Shown: one piece after another, positions 1 to 7,817 of the stretch | Numbering within the stretch: position 1 is the first letter of the stretch | Layout of the letters: each line of letters opens with the position of its first letter | DNA from: JALORV01 sp963724365 | GTDB lineage: Bacteria; Pseudomonadota; Gammaproteobacteria; Burkholderiales; Burkholderiaceae_F | Direction of reading: 5' to 3' | Assembly (NCBI GenBank): GCA_963724365.1 | Contig: CAVRUR010000011.1 | Coordinates: 62,001 to 126,000, forward strand | Length of the DNA: 64,000 nucleotides | The notes under the pieces: model-generated | What the model was told of the DNA's origin: nothing | What the model saw: only the letters and a program-made list of their open reading frames with translations | Databases searched by the model: none | Program-made: the position numbers and the translations under genes

Positions 1-216
1 CATCATCGCGATGATCAACGCAGCCTCGAAGTACAACACCGTGTCGAATTGGATGCCCACGAGGATCAGAAGCGCCACCGAGTTTACGTACAGCGTGTCT
101 AGCGCGAGGATGCGATCAGCCGTCGACGGTCCTCGCAGCAATCGCCAGGCCGCGAGCAGCAACGCCACTAGGAACATGCCTTCGGCGATCGGCAAGACGG
201 TGGCAAACAGGCTCAT
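1..216 (-). CDS. mnhF: Mrp antiporter subunit F (5' part, cut by window edge)
   Basis: The reading frame runs off the left edge; only the first 72 residues are visible. They form two hydrophobic segments separated by the short basic stretch RLLRGPSTADRILALD, which matches the MnhF/MrpF signature around the first loop. MrpF is a small membrane subunit of the multi-subunit Na+/H+ antiporter. The ATG overlaps the TGA of the upstream mnhE by four bases, so it is the distal visible gene of the operon. An mnhG gene is expected beyond the edge but cannot be seen. Confidence 0.88.
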   Translation of the reverse strand, partial: MSLFATVLPIAEGMFLVALLLAAWRLLRGPSTADRILALDTLYVNSVALLILVGIQFDTVLYFEAALIIAMM

Positions 217-710
217 CGATCCACCCCATCAAAGATGGCCCGCAGCGGCTGTTCGTAGCGCCGCTTGATTGATCGGACCAGCGCAGCAGGATCATCGACA
301 TGCAGGGCGTGCACCAGCAGGTGCCGGCGATCGTCGCTTAGGTCGGCGGACAGCGTGCCAGGAGTCAGTGTGATGACGCTGGCCAGTGCGACGATGCCGT
401 GGAGGTCGCGGATTTCAAGCGGCACCCAGACAAACTCCGATTGCACATAGGCCTCCGGGCCAAGGATCTGCCGCGCCACGACGACTGCGGAAACGACGAT
501 GTCGTACAGCACGATGAACATCAGTGACAGCACGGCAAGCCACGCCCCGAGCCGCGGCCGCTCGGGGCGCAGTCCCTCGGTCCACCATGGAATTGCGAGC
601 GCAAACAGCACGCCCAGAACGATGTGGCCGACTGTCACCGTCCCGTTGAGCAGCAACCAGCCCGCCATCAGCGTGGCGGACAGCAGCGGCGCAGGCAGCA
701 GCCGTCGCAT
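213..710 (-). CDS. mnhE: Mrp antiporter subunit E
   Basis: A 165-residue membrane protein with hydrophobic segments near residues 8-45 and 55-85, followed by a cytoplasmic domain containing ASVITLTPGTLSADL, the typical MnhE/MrpE motif. It is an accessory subunit of the Mrp Na+/H+ antiporter complex. I chose the start at 710 (MRRLLPAPLL) because it overlaps the mnhD stop in a TGATG arrangement. A start at 743 is possible but would lie inside mnhD. Length fits the family. Confidence 0.92.
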   Translation of the reverse strand: MRRLLPAPLLSATLMAGWLLLNGTVTVGHIVLGVLFALAIPWWTEGLRPERPRLGAWLAVLSLMFIVLYDIVVSAVVVARQILGPEAYVQSEFVWVPLEIRDLHGIVALASVITLTPGTLSADLSDDRRHLLVHALHVDDPAALVRSIKRRYEQPLRAIFDGVDR

Positions 711-2281
711 CAGTGCTTCTCCATTCCGACACGCGGTGGCCACGCCGGCGGTGCCGGCGCGGCACCCAGCACGGCGTCGATGTAATCGCGCGGCCGCAGC
801 AGTTGTCGCGCGGCGGCATCGACATACTGCGCAATCGGTCCGCCGCCGATCGTCACGGCGATCATGCCGGCGACCAGCAGTGCCAGCGCACCCCGCTCCG
901 GTGCCGATGCTTGGCCCGCGGCGACCTGCATCGCATTAGGCGCACTCGCCTTCCAGAACACCGTCGACCCGGCGCGCGCCAGCGCGACAATGACGCCCAG
1001 ACTCGACAACAGGACGACGGCCCACACCGTCGGTCCGAGCGCATCGGCGCGGCTGGCCGTCAGCAACATCGCCTTGCCCAGGAACCCGCCCCAGGGGGGC
1101 AGGCCAGCGACTGCCACAGCGAAGATGAAGTACAGCACCCCGAGGCCCGCGACCGAGGCGAGGGGCGCAGGCACCAAGGCGTCGTCCGCCTCGCCACGCG
1201 ACGCGGCCATAGCGTCCGTCAGCAGGAACAGCCCCGCGGTAACCACGCTACTGTGAACCAGATAGAACAGGCCCGCGGCGATGGTGTCTGCGGTCCCCAG
1301 ACCCACCGCCAGCAACAGTGTGCCCGCGGAGAACAGCACCAGGTACGCGACCAAGCGCCGCATGTGCCATGCCGCCAGCGCGCCAAATGCTGCCAGAACG
1401 AGGGTCCCCAGCGCGAGCAGCGGCAGCCAGGGCTGCGCCACAAACGCCAACTCGCCGGCGTCAGCGCCGAAAATCAGTGTGGTTACACGAGCAATGCAGT
1501 AGACACCGACCTTGGTCATCATGACGAACAGTGCCGCCACCGGCGCAGTCGCTGCACGGTAGGTGTCCGGCAGCCAGAAATACAGCGGCAGCAGTGCGGC
1601 CTTGACGCCGAAGACCACGATCAGCAACAGGGCGGCTGACTGCACCAGCGCCGCGCTTTCAGCGGGAACGGCGCTCATGCGCCGCGCGAGGTCGGCCATG
1701 TTGAGCGTTCCGGTCAGGCCGTACAGCAGCGACACCGCAATCAGGAAAAGCGCCGATCCGGCCAGGTTGAACGCGACGTAGTGCACTGATGCTCGCAGCC
1801 GGACTGCGCCGCCTCCGTGCAGCAGCAGGCCATACGACGCGATCAGCAACACCTCGAAGAAGACGAACAGGTTGAACAGGTCCGCCGTCAGGAAAGCACC
1901 GTTCAGTCCCATGAGCTGGAACTGGAACAGCGCATGAAAGTGCGCGCCCTGTTCGTCGTGGCGTCCACGGCTACCGCGCCCGCTGGCGTACATCACGCTG
2001 GCGACCGCAACCACTGCGGTGATGAGCAGCATCAAGGCCGAGAGTCGGTCGAGCGCGAGCGCTATGCCGAACGGCGCTTTCCAGTTGCCGAGCAGGTACA
2101 CGGCCACCTCGCCCTCCGCCGCCAGGTTGACCAGTCCCGCCGCAACCGCCAGCAACGCAAGCGTAGCGATGATCGACACCGACGCCGCGGCGCGTGGCGA
2201 ACGGCGCTCGAACAGCAGCGCGCACGACCCCGCGACCAGGGGCAGGACGATGGGCACGACGATCCAGTGGGAGCCGCTCAT
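710..2281 (-). CDS. mnhD: Mrp antiporter subunit D (proton-translocating NuoN/NuoL-like)
   Basis: A 523-residue polytopic protein related to the proton-pumping subunits of complex I. About 14 membrane spans are apparent. The central Proton_antipo_M region includes FFEVLLIASYGLLLHGGG and FGVKAALLPLYFWLPDTY, which carry the conserved Glu and Lys residues of this superfamily. In the Mrp complex, MrpD couples proton movement to Na+ exchange together with MrpA. It overlaps mnhC by four bases upstream and mnhE downstream, so translation is probably coupled. Confidence 0.95.
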   Translation of the reverse strand: MSGSHWIVVPIVLPLVAGSCALLFERRSPRAAASVSIIATLALLAVAAGLVNLAAEGEVAVYLLGNWKAPFGIALALDRLSALMLLITAVVAVASVMYASGRGSRGRHDEQGAHFHALFQFQLMGLNGAFLTADLFNLFVFFEVLLIASYGLLLHGGGAVRLRASVHYVAFNLAGSALFLIAVSLLYGLTGTLNMADLARRMSAVPAESAALVQSAALLLIVVFGVKAALLPLYFWLPDTYRAATAPVAALFVMMTKVGVYCIARVTTLIFGADAGELAFVAQPWLPLLALGTLVLAAFGALAAWHMRRLVAYLVLFSAGTLLLAVGLGTADTIAAGLFYLVHSSVVTAGLFLLTDAMAASRGEADDALVPAPLASVAGLGVLYFIFAVAVAGLPPWGGFLGKAMLLTASRADALGPTVWAVVLLSSLGVIVALARAGSTVFWKASAPNAMQVAAGQASAPERGALALLVAGMIAVTIGGGPIAQYVDAAARQLLRPRDYIDAVLGAAPAPPAWPPRVGMEKH

Positions 2282-2646
2282 GATTGCCCGGGATCCGCGC
2301 CGACCGGACTGGGCGCGTCGGCACCGTCAACGTGATCACTACCGGTTTCGGCACGCGCTCGCAAAGCGATGACGAGCAGCACTGCGGTCATCGCGAAGCT
2401 GATGACGATCGCCGTCAGCACCAGCGCCTGCGGCAGCGGGTCTGCGTAGTTCGCCAGCGAGGGCGTACGCTGATCGACAATCGGCAATCTGCCGTACGCG
2501 ATCCGTCCCATCAGGAAAATGAAGACATTGACGGCATACGACACCAGCGTCAGGCCGAGCACGACGTCAAAGGTCCGCGCCCGCAGCAGCAGGTAAACAC
2601 CCGCCGCCATCAGCACGCCGACAAAGGCTGCAAGCCAAAGCTCCAT
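2278..2646 (-). CDS. mnhC: Mrp antiporter subunit C (NuoK-like)
   Basis: A 122-residue protein with three transmembrane segments. The second contains VVLGLTLVSYAVNVFIFLMG and is followed by a segment with PLPQALVLTAIVISFAMTA, a pattern typical of MnhC/MrpC and its complex I homologue NuoK. The start at 2646 overlaps the mnhAB stop. The C-terminal tail of about 25 residues is polar and poorly conserved. Gene order AB-C-D-E-F is that of group 2 Mrp operons, in which A and B are fused. Confidence 0.94.
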   Translation of the reverse strand: MELWLAAFVGVLMAAGVYLLLRARTFDVVLGLTLVSYAVNVFIFLMGRIAYGRLPIVDQRTPSLANYADPLPQALVLTAIVISFAMTAVLLVIALRARAETGSDHVDGADAPSPVGADPGQS

Positions 2647-5426
2647 CAGTGGTCCTCGCTCGGCAGGCGCCCTAGCGCCGCCAGCATCACCATCGTCGCT
2701 CCCACGACGGTCATGAATACGCCGAGGTCCAATACGCTCGCGCTCGCCAGTGGTACTGCGCCCACCAGCGGCAGCCGTGGGTAGTCGTAGGTACTGGTGA
2801 GAAACGGACTGCCGAGCAGCCAGCTCGCCATTCCGGTCAAGCCCGCGAGCAGCAGGCCGAGCCCGATCCACGGACTGAAGTCGGCAGGCAGGCGCGCATC
2901 GGCCCAGCGCTGGCCGTTGGCGACATATTGCAGGATCAGTCCGATCGCCAGCACGAGCCCCGCGATGAAGCCTCCGCCCGGCAGATTGTGTCCGCGCAGG
3001 AACATGAACACCGCCACCAGGGCGGCAAACGGCAGCAACATTCGCGCGCCCAGTTCGAGCATCAACGGATGACTGCTCGCCGTGGTCGCGCGCACGGCCA
3101 CGCTGCGATCGGCGAGCGCGCGCCCCTGCGGCTGTCGCAACAGTGCAGAAATGATCATGGCGGCGATCGCCAGGACCGTGATCTCGCCAAGGGTGTCGAA
3201 GGCGCGGAAGTCAACGATGATGACGTTCACCACGTTCGCCCCACCGCCCAGACGCACTGCCTCGGCGAGGAAGTATGGGGAGATCGATTCGAACGGTCGT
3301 GTCAGCACGAAGTAGACCAGCGCGGCCGTACCGAGGCCGGCCGCCGCCGCGATCACGCCGTGCAGCAGAGCGCGCCCGGGCGCGTTCTCTGACGGACTCG
3401 ACTGAGGCAGCCAGTGCAGCGCCAGCATCATGAGTAGCACCGTCACCACTTCGACCAGCAGTTGGGTCAATGCCAGGTCCGGCGCGGACAGGATGACGAA
3501 CACCCAGGCGACCACGAGGCCGACGGCACCGAGCAGCAGGATCGCCACCAGGCGTCGCCGGAAAGCCACTGCAGTGGCGAGCGAGAAGGCCATGCCGATC
3601 ACAAGTGCCCCGACAAACAAGGGCTGCGTCGGGGTCAGTTGAGCCACCGACGCGACGGATGCGCCGCGGAAGAGCGGCAACAGTCCAGCGATCACCGCCA
3701 TGCTCACCAGCAGCACCAGATAGCGTTGCAGGCTGCCGTTTTGCAGAACAAGCGTCAGGTCGCGCGCCGCCCCGATGCCGCGCTCGACGAGGAAGGCGAA
3801 CGCTTCTCGTCCACCCCGGGGGACCAGTGTCACGCGGTGGAGATTCACGATGCGATGCAGGCCGAAGTACAGCAACACGCCGCCGCCCATGGCCACGGCG
3901 GACATCAGCAGCGGCAGGTTGAAACCGTGCCACAGCGCCAGACTGTAGTCCGGCAGCGGACCCTGCAGCGCCGCGGAGGCGGCAACCTCAAGCAGCGGTC
4001 CGACCGTGAAGCCCGGCGCGATTCCAACCGCCAGACAGATGAACACCAGGATCTCGACCGGGACGCGCATGAAGCGTGGCGGTTCGTGCGGCATGCGGTC
4101 GAGTCCCACCGGTTCGCCATTGAAGAACACATCGTGGATGAAGCGGGCGCTGTAGGCCACGCTGAACACACCGGCGATTGTTGCGCCGATTGGCAGTACC
4201 ACGCTCATCAGCCCCGGCCCGTGCCTGGCCACCGCCACGCCGAAGAACATTTCCTTCGACAGAAATCCATTCAGCAGCGGTACACCGGCCATTGCGGCAC
4301 TGGCCACCATCGCCAGTGCGGCGGTCCACGGCATGTATTTCAGCAGGCCGTTCAGGCGCCGCATGTCGCGCGTGCCGGTCTCATGATCGATGATGCCCGC
4401 CGCCATGAACAGCGACGCCTTGAAGGTCGCGTGATTGACGAGATGGAACACGCCGGCCACGACGGCGAGGGAATCGTCGAGCCCGAACAGCAACGTGATC
4501 AAGCCGAGATGGCTGATGGTCGAGTACGCCAGCAGTCCTTTGAGGTCGTGCTGGAAGATCGCAAGGTACGCACCGACGATCAGCGTGGTCAGTCCGGTCA
4601 GGCTGACCAGCCAGAACCAGGCGTCGGACTGACCCAGCGCCGGGTAGAAGCGCGCCAGCAGAAACACACCGGCCTTGACCATCGTCGCCGAGTGCAGGTA
4701 CGCCGATACCGGCGTCGGCGCGGCCATCGCGTGGGGCAACCAGAAATGAAATGGGAACTGCGCGCTCTTGGTGAACGCGCCCAGCAGCACGAGCACAAGC
4801 GCCGGCAGGTACAGAGGGCTGGCGCGGATCGTCGCGCCCGCCGCCAGTACATCATCGAGCCGAAAGCTGCCGACGATCTGTCCGATCAGGATGACGCCGC
4901 CCAGCAGTGCCAGGCCACCGGCGCCGGTGATGGTGAACGCCATGCGCGCACCCTGCCGCGCGTCCTCGCGCCCATGCCAGTAGCCGATCAGCAGGAATGA
5001 CGCGAGGCTGGTTGCCTCCCAGAAAACGACGATGAGCAGCAGGTTGTCCGCGAGTACCAGGCCAAGCATCGCGCCCATGAAGAGCAGCAGGAACTGGAAG
5101 AAGCGTGCGGCAGGATCGTCCTGGTGCAGGTAGTAGGCCGCATACAGCACCACCAGCGCGCCAATCGCGCAGATCAGCAGCGCAAACAGCCACGCCAGTC
5201 CGTCCATGCGAAATCCGAAGTCGAGTCCCACGCCCGGCAGCCACTCCACCGACCAGCGCAGAATTTCTCCGCCAAAGACCGGAGGAGCGGTGACCAGCAC
5301 CAGTGTCAGGCTGCCCAGCGCCGCCGCGCCGGCGACAAGCGCCGCCAGGCGGCGTTGCGAATTCGGCACCCACGCCAGCGCGACGGCACCCGCGAACGGC
5401 ATCATCGCGAGCAGCAGTAGATTCAT
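2646..5426 (-). CDS. mnhAB: Fused Mrp antiporter subunits A and B
   Basis: A 926-residue protein. The N-terminal 500 residues are a NuoL-like antiporter domain, with FWEATSLASFLLIGYWHG and AQFPFHFWLPHAMAAPTPVS carrying conserved ion-path residues. A middle MbhD-like region follows (around 600-690). The last 130 residues contain GHNLPGGGFIAGLVLAIG, the MnhB signature. A-B fusion is usual in Gram-negative Mrp systems such as Sinorhizobium PhaAB. It is the largest subunit and needed for Na+/H+ or K+/H+ exchange at the inner membrane. Its start overlaps the stop of a small upstream membrane ORF by four bases. Confidence 0.95.
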   Translation of the reverse strand: MNLLLLAMMPFAGAVALAWVPNSQRRLAALVAGAAALGSLTLVLVTAPPVFGGEILRWSVEWLPGVGLDFGFRMDGLAWLFALLICAIGALVVLYAAYYLHQDDPAARFFQFLLLFMGAMLGLVLADNLLLIVVFWEATSLASFLLIGYWHGREDARQGARMAFTITGAGGLALLGGVILIGQIVGSFRLDDVLAAGATIRASPLYLPALVLVLLGAFTKSAQFPFHFWLPHAMAAPTPVSAYLHSATMVKAGVFLLARFYPALGQSDAWFWLVSLTGLTTLIVGAYLAIFQHDLKGLLAYSTISHLGLITLLFGLDDSLAVVAGVFHLVNHATFKASLFMAAGIIDHETGTRDMRRLNGLLKYMPWTAALAMVASAAMAGVPLLNGFLSKEMFFGVAVARHGPGLMSVVLPIGATIAGVFSVAYSARFIHDVFFNGEPVGLDRMPHEPPRFMRVPVEILVFICLAVGIAPGFTVGPLLEVAASAALQGPLPDYSLALWHGFNLPLLMSAVAMGGGVLLYFGLHRIVNLHRVTLVPRGGREAFAFLVERGIGAARDLTLVLQNGSLQRYLVLLVSMAVIAGLLPLFRGASVASVAQLTPTQPLFVGALVIGMAFSLATAVAFRRRLVAILLLGAVGLVVAWVFVILSAPDLALTQLLVEVVTVLLMMLALHWLPQSSPSENAPGRALLHGVIAAAAGLGTAALVYFVLTRPFESISPYFLAEAVRLGGGANVVNVIIVDFRAFDTLGEITVLAIAAMIISALLRQPQGRALADRSVAVRATTASSHPLMLELGARMLLPFAALVAVFMFLRGHNLPGGGFIAGLVLAIGLILQYVANGQRWADARLPADFSPWIGLGLLLAGLTGMASWLLGSPFLTSTYDYPRLPLVGAVPLASASVLDLGVFMTVVGATMVMLAALGRLPSEDH

Positions 5427-5605
5427 CGCTTGTGTCGACTGCGGTGCCCGTACATGACGACGAGCAGCGTGATGATCATGAGCGCCAGCACGAACGACTG
5501 CATGATCGCCGAAGAGCGCGGCAACGGCGCGTGGCGGGCGGCGTCGAGCGGTGCAGAGCCCGTGATCAGCGCGACAAGGCCAAGCAGAAACAGCAACAGG
5601 TTCAT
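5423..5605 (-). CDS. Small two-span membrane protein at head of mrp operon
   Basis: A 60-residue ORF beginning MNLLLFLLGLVALITG. It has two predicted hydrophobic helices (about 2-16 and 35-54) joined by a short polar loop, and a basic tail ending HRSRHKR. I do not recognise a family. It overlaps the mnhAB start by four bases (ATGA), the same coupling seen through the rest of the operon, which supports real translation. An alternative start lies 24 bases upstream. A perfect 7-bp hairpin (5621-5637) sits just before the start. Function unknown; an Mrp accessory peptide is only an inference from position. Confidence 0.6.
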   Translation of the reverse strand: MNLLLFLLGLVALITGSAPLDAARHAPLPRSSAIMQSFVLALMIITLLVVMYGHRSRHKR

Positions 5606-5723
5606 GGTGCCCGACGCGATGCCGGGCACCGCCCGGCCAGCAGTGCCAGTATAGGAGGCGCCGCTCAGCTCACGGCCACGCCCCGCTCGGGATTTGTGCC
5701 ACTTGACGCGGGCTATGCGGATA

Positions 5724-5742
5724 ATTCGCGCCAGCCGCGAAT
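5724..5742 (-). terminator. Hairpin downstream of hslU
   Basis: A perfect 7-bp inverted repeat (ATTCGCG / CGCGAAT, 5-base loop) about 20 bases past the hslU stop on the minus strand. No U-tract follows, so it may stabilise or end the hslVU transcript without being a classical intrinsic terminator. Confidence 0.35.
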
Positions 5743-5761
5743 CGCGCCGTGCAACTTCGCC

Positions 5762-7099
5762 TTACAGCACGTAGCGCGCCAGATCCTCGTTGCGTGCGAG
5801 ATCGGCCAGCCGCGTATCGACGTAGGATGCATCGATACGGATCGGACCTGTGCCACCCGTCACGCCGCTGCCCGCTTCGAACGACACTTCCTCGAGCAGC
5901 TTCTCGATCACCGTGTAGAGGCGGCGCGCACCGATGTTCTCGGTCTTCTCATTGACCGCATAGGCGATCTCGGCAATGCGATGGATGCCGTCATCGGTGA
6001 ACTCGAGCACACAGCCGTCGGTGCCGAGCAGCGCCCGGTACTGCTGCGTCAGGCTGGCATCGGTGGACTTCAGGATGCGATCGAAGTCGTCCACTGTCAG
6101 CGAATCGAGCTCGACGCGAATCGGAAATCGTCCCTGCAGCTCGGGAATCAGGTCCGAGGGCTTCGCCAGGTGGAAGGCCCCGGAAGCAATGAACAGGATG
6201 TGGTCGGTCCTGACCATGCCGTACTTGGTATTGACGGTGGTGCCCTCGACCAGCGGCAGCAGGTCGCGCTGGACGCCCTGCCGCGACACGTCCGCGCCCT
6301 GCAGCTCCGCACGCGACGCGATCTTGTCGATCTCGTCGATGAAGACGATGCCGTTGGACTCGGCATTGGCGACCGCGCGTGTCTTCAGATCATCGTCATT
6401 GACGAGCCGGGCCGCTTCCTCGTCGGTCAGTGCCTTCATCGCGTCGGCAATGCGCATGCGCCGCGGCTTGCGGCGCTCCCGCCCCATGTTGGCAAACATC
6501 GACTGGATCTGCTGGGTCAGCTCCTCCATGCCCGGCGGCGCCATCACCTCGAGCGACGGCGACACCGCGCTGACCTCGATGTCGATCTCCTTGTCGTCGA
6601 GTTCGCCTTCGCGCAGCTTCTTGCGAAACTTCTGGCGCGTCGCGTTCTCGTCGTCGCGTCCCGCCGGATGCAAAGCCGACATCGCGCGACGGGCGGGACC
6701 AGAATGTCCAGTACCCGATCCTCGGCGGCGTCCTGTGCGCGCGTGGTGACCTTGCGCATCTCGGATTCGCGCGTCTGCTTCGACCGAGATGTCGACGAGG
6801 TCGCGGATGATCGTGTCGACATCGCGACCGACATAGCCCACCTCGGTGAACTTGGTGGCCTCGACCTTGATGAAAGGCGCATCGGCCAGACGCGCCAGCC
6901 GGCGCGCGATCTCGGTCTTGCCCACGCCGGTCGGTCCGATCATCAGGATGTTCTTCGGCGTGATCTCGGTGCGCAGCGGATCGGGCACCTGCTGGCGGCG
7001 CCAGCGGTTGCGCAGCGCCACGGCGACGGCCCGCTTGGCACGGTCCTGGCCGACGATGTGCTTGTTCAGTTCGTGGACGATTTCTCTGGGGGTCATCAT
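5762..7099 (-). CDS. hslU: HslU ATPase subunit of the HslVU protease, with scrambled I-domain segment
   Basis: AAA+ unfoldase that feeds substrates to the HslV peptidase. The 445-residue ORF has Walker A GPTGVGKT (55-62), Walker B IVFIDEIDK and a C-terminal tail ending DLARYVL. Residues 107-146 do not look like HslU. In shifted frames the same DNA reads KQTRESEMRKVTTRAQ...DILVPPARDVGFASGG, exactly the expected I-domain. Removing one base at about 6781, 6689 and 6660-6662 restores the family sequence. The ORF therefore stays open only because three +1 changes add up to one codon. Either these are sequencing errors or the I-domain is really damaged. hslV lies upstream on the same strand. Confidence 0.9.
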   Translation of the reverse strand: MMTPREIVHELNKHIVGQDRAKRAVAVALRNRWRRQQVPDPLRTEITPKNILMIGPTGVGKTEIARRLARLADAPFIKVEATKFTEVGYVGRDVDTIIRDLVDISVEADARIRDAQGHHARTGRRRGSGTGHSGPARRAMSALHPAGRDDENATRQKFRKKLREGELDDKEIDIEVSAVSPSLEVMAPPGMEELTQQIQSMFANMGRERRKPRRMRIADAMKALTDEEAARLVNDDDLKTRAVANAESNGIVFIDEIDKIASRAELQGADVSRQGVQRDLLPLVEGTTVNTKYGMVRTDHILFIASGAFHLAKPSDLIPELQGRFPIRVELDSLTVDDFDRILKSTDASLTQQYRALLGTDGCVLEFTDDGIHRIAEIAYAVNEKTENIGARRLYTVIEKLLEEVSFEAGSGVTGGTGPIRIDASYVDTRLADLARNEDLARYVL

Positions 7100-7108
7100 A
7101 GGTAATTC

Positions 7109-7157
7109 ACTTCGCGTGTACGCGACGGCTACGCCGTCGCACGTGCACGCGAAGTGC
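7109..7157. repeat. Long interrupted palindrome between hslV and hslU
   Basis: An outer perfect 11-bp arm (CACTTCGCGTG / CACGCGAAGTG) encloses a second perfect 8-bp arm (GCGACGGC / GCCGTCGC) with a 3-base loop. A further 6-bp hairpin with a CTTC loop follows at 7171-7186. The gap between hslV and hslU is unusually long (140 bases) because of this insertion-like structure. The core GTACGCGAC...GTCGC.CGTGCACG recurs near 15.8 kb, suggesting a dispersed palindromic repeat. Confidence 0.6.
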
Positions 7158-7239
7158 TCGAGTTAGGCGCGCTCCCTTCGGAGCGGCCGCGCGTACGCGC
7201 GCATGACAAAGGCAACGATGGAGACATCGCGCCGCGCTG

Positions 7240-7776
7240 TCAGTCCAGCGATTCGATGGTGTGGCTCTGGTTGGTATAGATGCACAGGTCGCCGGCGATC
7301 GTGAGGGCTTTCTTGACGATGTCGGCGGGCGCCAGGTCGGTGTGGTCGAGCAGCGCACGGGCGGCGGCCTGCGCGTACGGACCGCCGGAACCTATGGCGA
7401 TCATGCCGAGTTCCGGCTCGAGCACGTCACCGTTGCCGGTGATGATCAGCGAGGCCTCGTGATCCGCGACCGCGAGCATCGCCTCGAGACGACGCAGGAT
7501 TCGATCGGTGCGCCAGTCCTTGGCGAGTTCTACCGCCGAGCGCACCAGGTGGCCCTGGTGCTTTTCGAGCTTGCCTTCGAAGCGCTCGAACAGCGTGAAC
7601 GCATCCGCAGTCGCGCCGGCGAAGCCCGCCAGAATGCGGTCGTGATAGAGGCGCCGCACCTTGCGTGCGGTCTGCTTGACGACGATGTTGCCCAGTGTGA
7701 CCTGTCCGTCGCCGCCCATGGCAACGGCAGTGCCACGGCGTACGGACACGATGGTCGTTCCGTGAAAGGGTTCCAT
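7240..7776 (-). CDS. hslV: HslV peptidase subunit of the HslVU protease
   Basis: A 178-residue proteasome-like threonine peptidase. The N-terminal MEPFHGTTIVSVRRG contains the catalytic Thr exposed by propeptide removal, followed by GGDGQVTLG. The later GSGGPYAQAAARAL is typical of HslV. It assembles as hexamer pairs capped by HslU and degrades unfolded or regulatory proteins in the cytoplasm. The short MEPFHG propeptide is usual in betaproteobacteria. It precedes hslU on the same strand, separated by 140 bases containing a large palindrome. Confidence 0.96.
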   Translation of the reverse strand: MEPFHGTTIVSVRRGTAVAMGGDGQVTLGNIVVKQTARKVRRLYHDRILAGFAGATADAFTLFERFEGKLEKHQGHLVRSAVELAKDWRTDRILRRLEAMLAVADHEASLIITGNGDVLEPELGMIAIGSGGPYAQAAARALLDHTDLAPADIVKKALTIAGDLCIYTNQSHTIESLD

Positions 7777-7817
7777 GGACAGTATCCGGCCGAAAGTTAC
7801 GGCCTACATGGGGACGA

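Noticed and set aside
3462..5000. 512-codon plus-strand frame opposite mnhAB
   Set aside because: Antisense shadow: polar, Gln/His/Arg-rich translation with no domain, while the minus strand is a full Mrp subunit.
5303..7105. 600-codon plus-strand frame opposite hslU
   Set aside because: Antisense shadow covering hslU and the gap; no motif and no ribosome site.
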